Source: a virus
IMG/VR virus record: IMGVR_UViG_3300023235_000068
Location: 1-36,256 of that record
Strand: one strand, 5' to 3'
Length of the DNA: 36,256 nt
Made by a program: the position numbers and the translations under genes. The notes beneath the pieces are model-generated. The model was not told the origin of the DNA. It ran no database searches and saw only the letters and a program-made list of their open reading frames with translations. This document shows, piece after piece, positions 19,028 to 26,030 of the stretch (positions are counted from its first letter, which is position 1; every line of letters begins with the position of its first letter).

Positions 19028-19597
19028 TTAAACGAACGTAATACGGTTAAAATCATTGTATGGTGTCGAATCCACCGAGCGTTCCATGTCATCCTGCAAA
19101 ATCGCCTTGGTTATCATTTTTTGATATTCCTTCTCAAGATAACCGGCCAGCTGAACGTTATTAGTGAGTGTAGGGCTTAACTTACAAGCTGCATATAACA
19201 CAAGTGCGCGAGCAAATAATGGGGTGTAAACTGAAGGGTCGGCTTGGTTTACTATGTAGTAATATCCAACCGGTTTAACTTGAGCCAACAAAAGACCATC
19301 CACAAATTCATAGATAGGCCATTGCGAACCGGTCGCCTGCCATTTGAAGAACTTACCGAAATTACCAGGTAGCTGATATGTGTAATTGTAATCTGGCGAG
19401 AAGTTAGTGGCCAGTGGCGTGTTGTCATACCTGTATACAATCAAGAACGTCCAATTGTACTCTAGGTATAACTCAGGCTCTAACTCATAGATTTTAGCGC
19501 TTGCTGCTTGCGCGTCTGGACTCTCATCAACTGAGGCGACCGAAAGCCGCCCCAATTCAGAAAGTGTACGATTTACAAGCTGTAAATGCGTAGGCAT
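19028..19597 (-). CDS. Tail tubular protein A (gatekeeper/adaptor), T7 gp11-like
   Basis: A 189-residue protein with the gp11-like pattern: LVNRTLSELGRLSV at the N-terminus, EYNWTF around residue 47, YQLPGNFGKFFKW around 74-86, and a helical C-terminal bundle. It forms the ring that joins the portal to the tail nozzle. Its neighbour downstream is the nozzle protein, the same order as T7. The 80-bp AT-rich gap that follows is the only sizeable gap in this part of the operon and holds no gene. Confidence 0.9.
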   Translation of the reverse strand: MPTHLQLVNRTLSELGRLSVASVDESPDAQAASAKIYELEPELYLEYNWTFLIVYRYDNTPLATNFSPDYNYTYQLPGNFGKFFKWQATGSQWPIYEFVDGLLLAQVKPVGYYYIVNQADPSVYTPLFARALVLYAACKLSPTLTNNVQLAGYLEKEYQKMITKAILQDDMERSVDSTPYNDFNRITFV

Positions 19598-19600
19598 CTG

Positions 19601-20284
19601 TTATGCTACCGCAATTGTTCGGTACGATACACGAGCAACCATATCACTGTCACCGGTGGTGAATGCTTGGGTCACGTTACTCAAATACAAGCCTTTGTTA
19701 GCGCATGTTGAGAACGGAGCCGCAACGATACCACGGTTAAACGTGAATACAGTGCTTGCTGTCGCTTGGAACACTGCCGCCGCTAATGTGCTGGATGCAA
19801 TAACACCCGCGCCATTTGCTGTTGCTGCGTACTGAACCGCTGCCACGCCACCCGCTGCATACGCTGCTGCTGCATAGGTTTCAATTAATGAAACGCTATC
19901 AAGCACGTGCATGTAGTTAGCGCCGGGAGCTGCAACTAACAACTTAGGAGCTGCATACATACCGTTAAATTCTGCTGCTGTAATATCTACAACTGCGGTT
20001 TGAAGGGTAGACGATGCAACCTGTGTTAATGACCAGTTAGTACCATCATAACCAACCATGAATTGGCCAGGCGTTGAGGACTCCCCTGTGCTTAATGGGA
20101 ATACAGATACGTCAGCGTAGTTAATCCAAATAATATCATTGGCTTTAATCTTCGCCTGTAAATCATCCATGTAACCTACAACCAACATGGTCGCCAAAGC
20201 GTCTGTGGTTGATGCGATAAATTGATTAGGAGCAGTGGAAACATTGCCCTCTGTAATCATCGCAAAAGTTTCAAAATTAGACAT
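19601..20284 (-). CDS. Virion structural protein downstream of the capsid gene
   Basis: A 227-residue Ala/Thr/Ser-rich protein. Residues about 95-125 (VDITAAEFNGM, PKLLVAAPGANYMHVLDSV) match a small beta module found in many phage head or decoration proteins, where the usual form is 'PxxLVAAPGxGKxI'. Directly downstream of the major capsid gene, it may be a capsid decoration or minor head protein. SD GGGG lies before the ATG at 20284. Confidence 0.66.
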   Translation of the reverse strand: MSNFETFAMITEGNVSTAPNQFIASTTDALATMLVVGYMDDLQAKIKANDIIWINYADVSVFPLSTGESSTPGQFMVGYDGTNWSLTQVASSTLQTAVVDITAAEFNGMYAAPKLLVAAPGANYMHVLDSVSLIETYAAAAYAAGGVAAVQYAATANGAGVIASSTLAAAVFQATASTVFTFNRGIVAAPFSTCANKGLYLSNVTQAFTTGDSDMVARVSYRTIAVA

Positions 20285-20295
20285 GAAATTTCCCC

Positions 20296-21180
20296 TTATG
20301 GATTAGCCGCGTATGGGTTAACCGTCTCAATCAATGCAATACCGTTATACTGAATAACGTTTGCGCCTGAAGTCAGAACGGTCAGTAATTCCCAACGGTC
20401 GTTTTGTGGAACCCATGTAATACTGGTTGTCACGTCACGGTTGAAAATCTGAACCATAGAGTCTTCTTGAATAATAGGAACTAAGTAGGTGTCATCTGTT
20501 CCGTCGGTGGTGAATGGAATCGTGTTGATACCATTAGCGCCTAACGTACGAATATCTACGCCAAGGTATGATGACAAATGATTGTCTACCAATGGGCGTT
20601 TGTCGTTATAGAACAGGTTAACCACACGGTCATCAGCAAGCATAGATTGCTTGGTAATCGCTGGAAGCCACATAGAGCACGCGTGGTCCATCACGTCAAC
20701 ACCTTGGTTTTCAAGGTAAGATAACGCTTGAGCCATCTTGCCTTCGTTCATACCGGTGTTCACACCTACGTCAGCATCAACGGTGTAGATTGTTCCAAAA
20801 CCCGCAGAAGTAAAGAGCGCATTAATCTTGATGTAATCGACCATTCGAGCAGCCGCCAATGCATGAAGTTTTGCATGGTCAACAATTTTATCGTATGCGA
20901 ATAATGTTTTCTCACCACCGCCAATCACTGTTTTTAACGCGTAGTTATACGGAACAACCATTACGTTTGTTGCGTCTACTGGCGTTACAGGAATGTCAGT
21001 TGGTGCGAATGTTTGGTTCTGCATCTCGATGATGTCAGACACAGGAACGTTGGTAGCTTCACCGGTTGTTCCGTGACGTTCTTCAATTGTATCAGCTAAG
21101 TATTGTTTATTCTGATGGCGAATCGTTACTTCGGTGTCGAACAGCTGTGACGCTGTTGCTAAATTTATTTGGTCTGCCAT
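20296..21180 (-). CDS. Major capsid protein
   Basis: A 294-residue protein, right for a podovirus capsid subunit, encoded after the scaffold and two strong promoters. The N-terminus (MADQINLATASQLFDTEV) and the MVVPYNYALKTVIGGGEK segment around residue 75-90 are typical of T7-group or related small capsid proteins. The start is the ATG at 21180 with GAGG upstream; an earlier TTG is less likely. Its leader is about 145 nt and contains a parS-like palindrome 32 bp before the start codon. Confidence 0.85.
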   Translation of the reverse strand: MADQINLATASQLFDTEVTIRHQNKQYLADTIEERHGTTGEATNVPVSDIIEMQNQTFAPTDIPVTPVDATNVMVVPYNYALKTVIGGGEKTLFAYDKIVDHAKLHALAAARMVDYIKINALFTSAGFGTIYTVDADVGVNTGMNEGKMAQALSYLENQGVDVMDHACSMWLPAITKQSMLADDRVVNLFYNDKRPLVDNHLSSYLGVDIRTLGANGINTIPFTTDGTDDTYLVPIIQEDSMVQIFNRDVTTSITWVPQNDRWELLTVLTSGANVIQYNGIALIETVNPYAANP

Positions 21181-21326
21181 GTTATCGGCCCTCAATAGTA
21201 TGAACAAAACAATGTTTCACGTGAAACATCGAGCTTATTAATAACTATTGGGTTGCGGGAATCCCGGCCAATATTATGTAGACCTGACTTCGAAAGGTTG
21301 CCGCTAGGGGCTTTCGCTATCAGATA
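21181..21326 (-). promoter_or_regulatory. Structured 5' leader of the capsid mRNA
   Basis: This is the region between the proximal promoter and the capsid start codon. It can form a 6-bp stem CGAAAG/CTTTCG (21291-21296 with 21311-21316) and a small CGGG-AAT-CCCG hairpin (21256-21266), and it contains the parS-like palindrome. No known riboswitch class was recognised. The structures may only stabilise or insulate a highly expressed message. Confidence 0.35.
21213..21228. promoter_or_regulatory. Exact match to bacterial chromosomal parS (ParB-binding site)
   Basis: TGTTTCACGTGAAACA, a perfect 16-bp palindrome that extends to 18 bp (21212-21229). This is the established consensus for the ParB/Spo0J centromere site parS (TGTTNCACGTGAAACA) found on most bacterial chromosomes. 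No second copy and no parA/parB-like gene was seen in the window, so any binding protein would come from the host. As RNA it could also fold into a weak 7-bp hairpin. That it is a functional parS is an inference from sequence identity. Confidence 0.75.
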
Positions 21327-21332
21327 ATGTAT

Positions 21333-21360
21333 ATTATGAACCAAGCGTGGGCTTTGTCAA
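21333..21360 (-). promoter_or_regulatory. Sigma-70-type promoter, proximal to the capsid gene
   Basis: On the minus strand, a perfect -35 TTGACA (21360-21355), a 16-bp spacer and a -10 CATAAT (21338-21333). The predicted start is near 21326, with the capsid gene first downstream. It shares ATTGACAAA, a CCAC in the spacer and CATAAT with the second promoter 217 bp upstream. Its -35 and spacer lie in the last codons of the small reading frame 21334-21519. Confidence 0.7.
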
Positions 21361-21519
21361 TTCCTCGCTAACCTTGGGTTTCGTGTCGGCTGGATTTATG
21401 ACGTCGCTGTTTGTGTCTCTGTTGCAGAAGAACCCGCAACTGAACAAGGGATGGCTTGCGTTGAATCTTACCGTTGTCTTTGTTTTATGATGGCTTTGAC
21501 TGCTGTTATCTTTTTCCAT
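21334..21519 (-). CDS. Possible small protein between the two late promoters
   Basis: A 61-residue frame, MEKDNSSQSHHKTKTTVRF..., polar with several His/Lys/Thr and two close Cys. It has a GGGGG run upstream of the ATG at 21519. It sits between promoter 21550-21577 and promoter 21333-21360, and its end overlaps the latter. No family was recognised. The coding status is uncertain, because the region may simply be regulatory. Confidence 0.35.
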   Translation of the reverse strand: MEKDNSSQSHHKTKTTVRFNASHPLFSCGFFCNRDTNSDVINPADTKPKVSEELTKPTLGS

Positions 21520-21549
21520 GACAACCCCCAACCAAATGAAGACACCTTC

Positions 21550-21577
21550 ATTATGCGCCGGGGGTGGATTTTGTCAA
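21550..21577 (-). promoter_or_regulatory. Sigma-70-type promoter, distal, downstream of the scaffold gene
   Basis: On the minus strand, -35 TTGACA (21577-21572), a 16-bp spacer and -10 CATAAT (21555-21550), immediately after the scaffold stop. The same architecture and flanking bases as the promoter at 21333-21360 suggest duplication of one late promoter to boost capsid and tail expression. Confidence 0.7.
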
Positions 21578-21583
21578 TTGATA

Positions 21584-22216
21584 TTAATCTCTGTTGGCCA
21601 ACTGGGAGCTGAGCGAGACATAGCGGGCTTGAGCTTCTACGCGAGCCCTGCCGCGTGAGTTCATCATCACATCCCGAGCTTTTCTAACATCTTCGTGATT
21701 GACTGAGTTGTAGTTTGATGCGCTCGCCGTGCTGCTTCCTGGGATTGTTGAGTTCAGGTGTTTGCTGCGCTGCTCTAAGATTGCATCTCGAACCTCTTTA
21801 TTCTTGATAGCCTCTTTGAGCAATGCCTGGCCTGCTTTCTCAGGGTAAGACTTTCCGATAAAGTCTTGCAGCATGTTCAGATTGTCCGCGCCAATCTCTT
21901 TTTTAGAACTCTCGAAGCTTTCATACTTCGTTTTAACTGATTGGTTTTGAGCGTGAACCAATTTATCAAACTGTGTTTGAGTCAATCCACTATCTTTTGC
22001 GGTACGTTTAATCTCGGATAAATCATTTTCATGTAATTCAATTCCGCCTGGTATGGCGTAGTCATCTGGAACCTTGGTAGTTTCTTCATAGCGTCGCTTA
22101 AGGTCTTCGTTTTCTTGGTAAACCTTGGCTGAGTTATTGTAGCCGGATTCAAGCTCTTCAATTGTCTTGAACTTGCCCGCGTAGAGTTTTACTTCTTCTT
22201 GCACGTCTTCAGTCAT
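21584..22216 (-). CDS. Capsid scaffolding protein
   Basis: A 210-residue, highly charged, helical protein. The N-terminus (KLYAGKFKTIEELESGYNN) matches the 'GKFK(S/T)xEELExGY' opening of podovirus scaffolding proteins. The rest is coiled-coil-like and Glu/Lys/Asn-rich, with a basic C-terminal segment (NSRGRARVEAQAR) of the type that touches the capsid protein. It lies between portal and capsid genes as in T7. Start at the ATG 22216, overlapping the preceding gene. Confidence 0.87.
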   Translation of the reverse strand: MTEDVQEEVKLYAGKFKTIEELESGYNNSAKVYQENEDLKRRYEETTKVPDDYAIPGGIELHENDLSEIKRTAKDSGLTQTQFDKLVHAQNQSVKTKYESFESSKKEIGADNLNMLQDFIGKSYPEKAGQALLKEAIKNKEVRDAILEQRSKHLNSTIPGSSTASASNYNSVNHEDVRKARDVMMNSRGRARVEAQARYVSLSSQLANRD

Positions 22217-22475
22217 TGGCTACCTCTGGTGTTAATTGTTTATTAATTTCTGCCTGAACTTTTTCAACCGTATGTTTTATGCTACGAGCATACGAGCGTC
22301 TACCCTCATACAGACCGAGAACACCAGCGGTCATTAAAGCTTCGTCCGGCTCTTCCCAAAAAAGTTCTTCAATCATCTCTTTTAAGCATTCACTTCCAAG
22401 CTCGCTTGTAAATAACTTGTAAAGCTTAAACTCTTTAGGGCTAATCTTCTTAGAATCAAGCAGCTCTTCAATCAT
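22209..22475 (-). CDS. Small helical protein between portal and scaffold
   Basis: An 88-residue acidic helical protein beginning MIEELLDSKKISPKEF. GGGGG lies six bases before the ATG at 22475; a TTG two codons earlier is less likely. It overlaps genes on both sides, as expected in a coupled operon. Family not recognised; the location suggests a head-assembly accessory. Confidence 0.6.
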   Translation of the reverse strand: MIEELLDSKKISPKEFKLYKLFTSELGSECLKEMIEELFWEEPDEALMTAGVLGLYEGRRSYARSIKHTVEKVQAEINKQLTPEVAND

Positions 22476-22692
22476 GCTCAACCCCCAGCATGTCCTCTAC
22501 TTTGTACAGTGATTCGTAGGTTAGGTTATGAAGCCTCCAGCACTCGAATGTTTCGCGGCCCTTTGCTGTGTGCCTGTCTTGTAATATGCTTGTAAGTTCT
22601 AGCACCCTCTCCAGATTCAAAGCTATTTCCATCATGCATTCATGGGCTTGCTCGTGGCTCATTTTGTTTTGTGGGAATTCTAAAACTTTCAT
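22468..22692 (-). CDS. Small protein downstream of the portal
   Basis: A 74-residue helical protein with His and Cys residues (SHEQAHECMM), coupled to the portal gene by an ATGA overlap. No family recognised. The helical character and location suggest an accessory of head assembly, but nothing specific can be said. Confidence 0.58.
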   Translation of the reverse strand: MKVLEFPQNKMSHEQAHECMMEIALNLERVLELTSILQDRHTAKGRETFECWRLHNLTYESLYKVEDMLGVEHD

Positions 22693-24275
22693 ATAGTCAC
22701 TCCGGGGTCTTGTGGGAATTGAGCGCCACCTGCTTCGGTTGTTGGTTGAGAACCTTGTGGTGGTTGAGCTTGAGCATTAGCCTCTGCAAGTGTTTGTTTC
22801 ATCTTGTCATCACTGGCCGATAGTTTTTGAGGCAAGTTGAGTTTATCCATGATGAACCGGTTAACCTCGAACATGTTTGTGCTAACTGTTGGCGCGCTCT
22901 CGCCATAGAACTGTTGCTTTATCTGCATAGATTGAACAAGATTAGCCAAGTCCGCTTGATTCTGAAGGTCGAACAATGGCGATTGAAACGCAAACTTCAT
23001 TTTTGATGGTTCAAATCCTTGTATTACTTCTGTCGGTCTTAGCAGTAAGCCGCGACCGTTTAAGATTTTCGAGCAAGTTTCAAAGATTTGCTTCGGCAGC
23101 TCATTTATTAGCCTGCTTATGTCCGTGCTTGCTGTTCTCTGCGCTCTGTTCTCACGCATTGAGACTTCTGTAGCTGATTTCACGGGTGATTGTATCTCGC
23201 CGAGTGGATCAACTTGAAAGCCTTTTTGTATCACTTCTTGCATGTGAACGATTTGATTGTGCACATCTGGATAGTCTGGCATCTGTAGAGCTTCAAGAGG
23301 ATTGCGTCCCCCAGGTTGGCGGGCAATCATAGCTCCCGACCATTGACGAACCGAATACGGGTTGAAGTAACTACCAGCATCATAGAACATGGGTGGGTCA
23401 GCTTTGAACGCCATGTTTTTACGTGAGTCCCTAACGACGTGATTCAAATCTTTAATCGTTGGCATCATGTCTAGACCAATACCACGTCCCTCAACTTCTC
23501 CAGGTCGGACACGGTCACGGTATACAATAATCTGGCGGTAATCGCTGTATCTATCCCACAACACATGGAACGGGTCATCATTAAGTACGGCGTAAATGTA
23601 ATATTCATCGCGGCCTACTTCAATTTGACCGTAGTTAACTTCGTAGGTTTCGTTCGGGTTCTGCATCAAGCGTTCGCGCTGCGTTCCTGTGTAATCTTTG
23701 AAGGTTTCCAGGACTGCGCGGCCTGTCATTTTAGCGCCATACCAACAGTTTTTAATGATGTCGTCATTACAGTACTCAGCGTATAACGTAATCGCTGGAA
23801 TTGAGCGAAAGTACAGGGGCGTGTCATCACTAGGAGATTCAATCCAAATAACCCCCGTGCCCCCAACCAAGTCCAGGTTAGAAGAGCCCACCACGCGAGC
23901 AAGATTAGACTCGTTAAGATAGAACATAATGCGCTCGTTTATCTTGTCGAGTAAATCCTTGCCTTTCTCGATGTCAACCTGGTCATACATGTGCGGGTCA
24001 AGTTTGTATTGCCCCCACACTCGATCTTTTGGCATCAACAAACCGTGTAAATCGTTAGCGCGCTGATACGCCGCGAGCATTGCTGTATTGTCCCAAATTT
24101 GCTGTGTTACAGGCTTGCCGATATCCGTATAGTTGAATTTTATATTGAACGCGTCACGGTCTGGGATAACGTAGAAGTACAAGTCTTTGTACAGGGCTAA
24201 CCAGCGGTCTTTGTATGCCTTGGCTTCGTTGAATCGGTCATTCAGCTTATGGAAATTTTCTGGAGGCTGGGTCAT
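22689..24275 (-). CDS. Portal (head-tail connector) protein
   Basis: A 528-residue protein of the podovirus head-to-tail connector family. It has the family N-terminus (FNEAKAYKDRWLALYKDLYF, then YVIPDRD), QIWDNTAMLAAYQRANDLHGLLMP around residues 80-103, and the C-terminal region with SPVKSATEVSMRENRA and the Gln/Pro-rich tail. Twelve copies form the ring through which DNA is packaged and ejected. ATGA overlaps on both sides couple its translation to its neighbours. Confidence 0.93.
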   Translation of the reverse strand: MTQPPENFHKLNDRFNEAKAYKDRWLALYKDLYFYVIPDRDAFNIKFNYTDIGKPVTQQIWDNTAMLAAYQRANDLHGLLMPKDRVWGQYKLDPHMYDQVDIEKGKDLLDKINERIMFYLNESNLARVVGSSNLDLVGGTGVIWIESPSDDTPLYFRSIPAITLYAEYCNDDIIKNCWYGAKMTGRAVLETFKDYTGTQRERLMQNPNETYEVNYGQIEVGRDEYYIYAVLNDDPFHVLWDRYSDYRQIIVYRDRVRPGEVEGRGIGLDMMPTIKDLNHVVRDSRKNMAFKADPPMFYDAGSYFNPYSVRQWSGAMIARQPGGRNPLEALQMPDYPDVHNQIVHMQEVIQKGFQVDPLGEIQSPVKSATEVSMRENRAQRTASTDISRLINELPKQIFETCSKILNGRGLLLRPTEVIQGFEPSKMKFAFQSPLFDLQNQADLANLVQSMQIKQQFYGESAPTVSTNMFEVNRFIMDKLNLPQKLSASDDKMKQTLAEANAQAQPPQGSQPTTEAGGAQFPQDPGVTI

Positions 24276-24523
24276 AGCGTATCTCTCCCTACATTATCCC
24301 GACGCTTTGCGTTACCTAGCATACCGGGAGCTGTACTTGCTGGGGTTGGCTTGCTGCTTGTCCAGTTTTGATTTCCTCCGGACTTGATGATGTCGAGACG
24401 CTGGGCGTACAAAGCATCTTTCTTTTGCTTAAGCTCTGCTTGGTTTTGCTTGAACTGAGTATCGATTTCCATGTTTCGTTGCATAGCTATCGGGTCTTGT
24501 TCATCGCTGTCAAATAGTCCCAT
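24272..24523 (-). CDS. Small coiled-coil protein upstream of the portal
   Basis: An 83-residue protein: MGLFDSDEQDP, then a helical Gln/Lys segment (residues about 17-45) and a disordered tail. Similar short proteins often precede the connector gene in podoviruses; their role is unknown. Strong SD GGAGG before the ATG at 24523. Its stop overlaps the portal start. Confidence 0.65.
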   Translation of the reverse strand: MGLFDSDEQDPIAMQRNMEIDTQFKQNQAELKQKKDALYAQRLDIIKSGGNQNWTSSKPTPASTAPGMLGNAKRRDNVGRDTL

Positions 24524-24935
24524 TTTTGCGCCTCCAGGCGTGCAGTATCTCGTAATTCTTCGAGTGAGAAAACTTTATAAGCTTATTGTATAGATGTTCG
24601 GGATTAAATGTAAATCCAATGTCTACGCCCGCAAGATACCGAGCAATCTCATTGCAGCTACGAACAAGGAATGGTTTCCAGCTAACACGTGCTTTACTCT
24701 CAACGTCCACAACGATGATTGCCGTGATTGTTTTGACATGCTTCAAGCCACGCAACAACGAAGCCGCGCTTTTCACTTCTACGATTTCAAGATGATATCC
24801 GCGTGAATCAAACTCGGTTGCTATCCACGCCGCGCCATCAAAGCCAATCACATTACAGTGCCTAAACTCACCGCTGAATGACAATCTAGCTTGCGGGCCA
24901 TTCGACACATCATAGAAACAGAAGTAGTGTATCAC
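24510..24935 (-). CDS. Possible permuted papain/NlpC-like hydrolase fold protein
   Basis: A 141-residue protein starting at GTG 24935, overlapping the upstream stop as GTGA. It resembles a family of small phage proteins next to portal genes, with a conserved His early (His 26, EFRHCNVIGF) and a Cys later in a hydrophobic helix (Cys 94, PFLVRSCNEIARYLAG), followed by a terminal NPEHLYNKL like 'TPxQLYxxL'. The His-before-Cys order is that of circularly permuted NlpC/P60 proteins. This reading is inference from motif order, and catalytic activity is unproven. Confidence 0.5.
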   Translation of the reverse strand: MIHYFCFYDVSNGPQARLSFSGEFRHCNVIGFDGAAWIATEFDSRGYHLEIVEVKSAASLLRGLKHVKTITAIIVVDVESKARVSWKPFLVRSCNEIARYLAGVDIGFTFNPEHLYNKLIKFSHSKNYEILHAWRRKNGTI

Positions 24936-25069
24936 TGTACGATAAATGCAATCGCAGGCTTTAACATGAATATATTTAACTGTATCAAGAACAAGAAAAT
25001 GAGAGGCTTAATCGACGCGTTAACCAGTCTTTGAGCGAATTTGATAATGCTTTTGGTTTTGATTTCCAT
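24932..25069 (-). CDS. Small membrane protein
   Basis: A 45-residue frame with a basic amphipathic start (MEIKTKSIIKFAQRL) and a long hydrophobic stretch (residues about 21-44, PLIFLFLIQLNIFML and onward). GAGA lies upstream of the ATG at 25069; the stop overlaps the next GTG start. It could span the membrane once; a holin or membrane anchor is possible but unsupported. Confidence 0.5.
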   Translation of the reverse strand: MEIKTKSIIKFAQRLVNASIKPLIFLFLIQLNIFMLKPAIAFIVQ

Positions 25070-25076
25070 TTTATTC

Positions 25077-25322
25077 TCAATGTATTAGTTGAATTGTTAC
25101 TTCGGCATATTCTATCTGAGTATCAATCATTCTTAAATGCCCGTCGTCGATGCGATATTTGCATTTGTACACGTAGTCTTTGCCCTCGAACGTGAAGCCA
25201 CGCTCGTACTTTCGCCAACAATCGTATTCAGGCAAGTTTTGGATGTCACTCCAAAGCATCAGCATTACAGAACGTTCAAGCTCCGACATTTGATTAACGC
25301 GCTTAACTTTTACTTGGGACAT
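25077..25322 (-). CDS. Small protein of unknown function
   Basis: An 81-residue protein (MSQVKVKRVNQMSELERSV...), mixed alpha/beta, Tyr- and Asp-rich in its middle (FEGKDYVYKCKYRIDDGH). Good SD GAGG six bases before the ATG at 25322. It overlaps the preceding small gene. Family not recognised. Confidence 0.58.
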   Translation of the reverse strand: MSQVKVKRVNQMSELERSVMLMLWSDIQNLPEYDCWRKYERGFTFEGKDYVYKCKYRIDDGHLRMIDTQIEYAEVTIQLIH

Positions 25323-25452
25323 AACTAGCCTCTTTTTCCTGCTTGCCACCTAGCTTTTTAAGACCGTGAGCTTTGATGCTTTCTTCTAGTGCCTTGTTTA
25401 ACGCATCTTGCATCGCTGTACTAGGTGGCGCTGGCTTCACATACTTAGACAT
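25303..25452 (-). CDS. Small Lys/Ala-rich protein
   Basis: A 49-residue protein, MSKYVKPAPPSTAMQDAL..., with a helical middle (ALNKALEESIKAHGLKKLG). The start is the ATG at 25452 just after the preceding stop; an extended upstream frame overlaps the neighbouring gene and is rejected. One of a row of short genes between the small terminase and portal. Function unknown. Confidence 0.52.
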   Translation of the reverse strand: MSKYVKPAPPSTAMQDALNKALEESIKAHGLKKLGGKQEKEASYVPSKS

Positions 25453-25456
25453 ACAA

Positions 25457-25684
25457 TCACTCAGCCGTTGGCTCTTCTGAAGTTTCTTCTGGCTCCGACC
25501 CTTCAGCAGCCGGTGCAACATAACCAGCAACCGCATTTTGCATCCACATGTGCCCCTCGTCAAACCGCAAGAACGCTTGTTGTTTCTGAGCCTGTGCGCC
25601 TGGCATTTTCGCTACAAGAGTCATGAACTTTATGTATTCTTCGCGCAAGTTACCGAGCATAAATTGTTTTGTTTGGTCGTCCAC
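25457..25684 (-). CDS. Small helical hairpin protein, candidate Acb2/Tad1-hairpin family
   Basis: A 75-residue protein: two predicted helices (about 5-26 and 31-55) joined by a KMPG turn (26-29), then an acidic Pro/Glu tail. The second helix carries FDEGHMWMQNAV (41-52). This helix-MP-turn-helix layout with an '(E/D)xxMW' core is like the helical-hairpin proteins of the Acb2/DUF7681 group, some of which bind cyclic-nucleotide alarms of CBASS and Thoeris defence. The match is by pattern only and could be wrong. Start GTG 25684 with GGTGA upstream. Confidence 0.45.
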   Translation of the reverse strand: MDDQTKQFMLGNLREEYIKFMTLVAKMPGAQAQKQQAFLRFDEGHMWMQNAVAGYVAPAAEGSEPEETSEEPTAE

Positions 25685-25692
25685 GTTATCAC

Positions 25693-25821
25693 CTATTTTG
25701 TTTTTTTAATTTTCTTAATGAGCTTGTTATGCTCTTTCGTCTCTTTTTTACAGTCTTTGTTATCTTCTTTCAAGTGCTTGATAACCGATGATTTAGCTTT
25801 AGATGCTTTTTTAGTAGCCAT
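25693..25821 (-). CDS. Short Lys-rich protein
   Basis: A 42-residue protein (MATKKASKAKSSVIKHLKED...) with about one third Lys and a single helix. The ATG at 25821 overlaps the stop of the preceding gene (TAATG-type). Short Lys-rich proteins with 'SSVIKHLKED' are common in phage head regions; they may bind DNA, but no role is established. Confidence 0.62.
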   Translation of the reverse strand: MATKKASKAKSSVIKHLKEDNKDCKKETKEHNKLIKKIKKTK

Positions 25822-26030
25822 TATTTAGCCTTTTTCTTAGCAACTTTCTTTTTTGCCATGGCTTTCTTCATGCCTTTGGACTCGTCACGGCTAGCCTTCT
25901 TTTCCATGCCAACCTCACCATAAGCCGTGCCTGCTGCGCGCTTTTTGCTGTAACCAGCTTTTTCCATGGTTTCGATATTGTGGCGCATACCTTTGCCGGT
26001 AGCTGCTTTCTTACCTTTTTCAAGCTTCAT
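25821..26030 (-). CDS. Small basic protein, Lys/Ala-rich C-terminal tail
   Basis: A 69-residue protein. Residues 10-42 (TGKGMRHNIETMEKAGYSKKRAAGTAYG) match a recurrent phage motif ('NIxxxxxAGxxxKQAxAIAY'). The C-terminus is histone-like (KKAMAKKKVAKKKAK), suggesting nucleic-acid binding (inference). Start ATG 26030 in an ATGA overlap. Confidence 0.65.
   Translation of the reverse strand: MKLEKGKKAATGKGMRHNIETMEKAGYSKKRAAGTAYGEVGMEKKASRDESKGMKKAMAKKKVAKKKAK

Noticed and set aside
21212-21229. Rho-independent terminator or attenuator instead of parS
   Set aside because: The minus strand has a T-rich stretch after the palindrome, but the stem has only two G-C pairs with a 4-base loop, and it lies just before the highly expressed capsid gene. 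The exact match to parS is the better explanation.
21241-21320. A tRNA or known riboswitch in the capsid leader
   Set aside because: Small GC hairpins are present but no cloverleaf, CCA end or conserved riboswitch core could be built.
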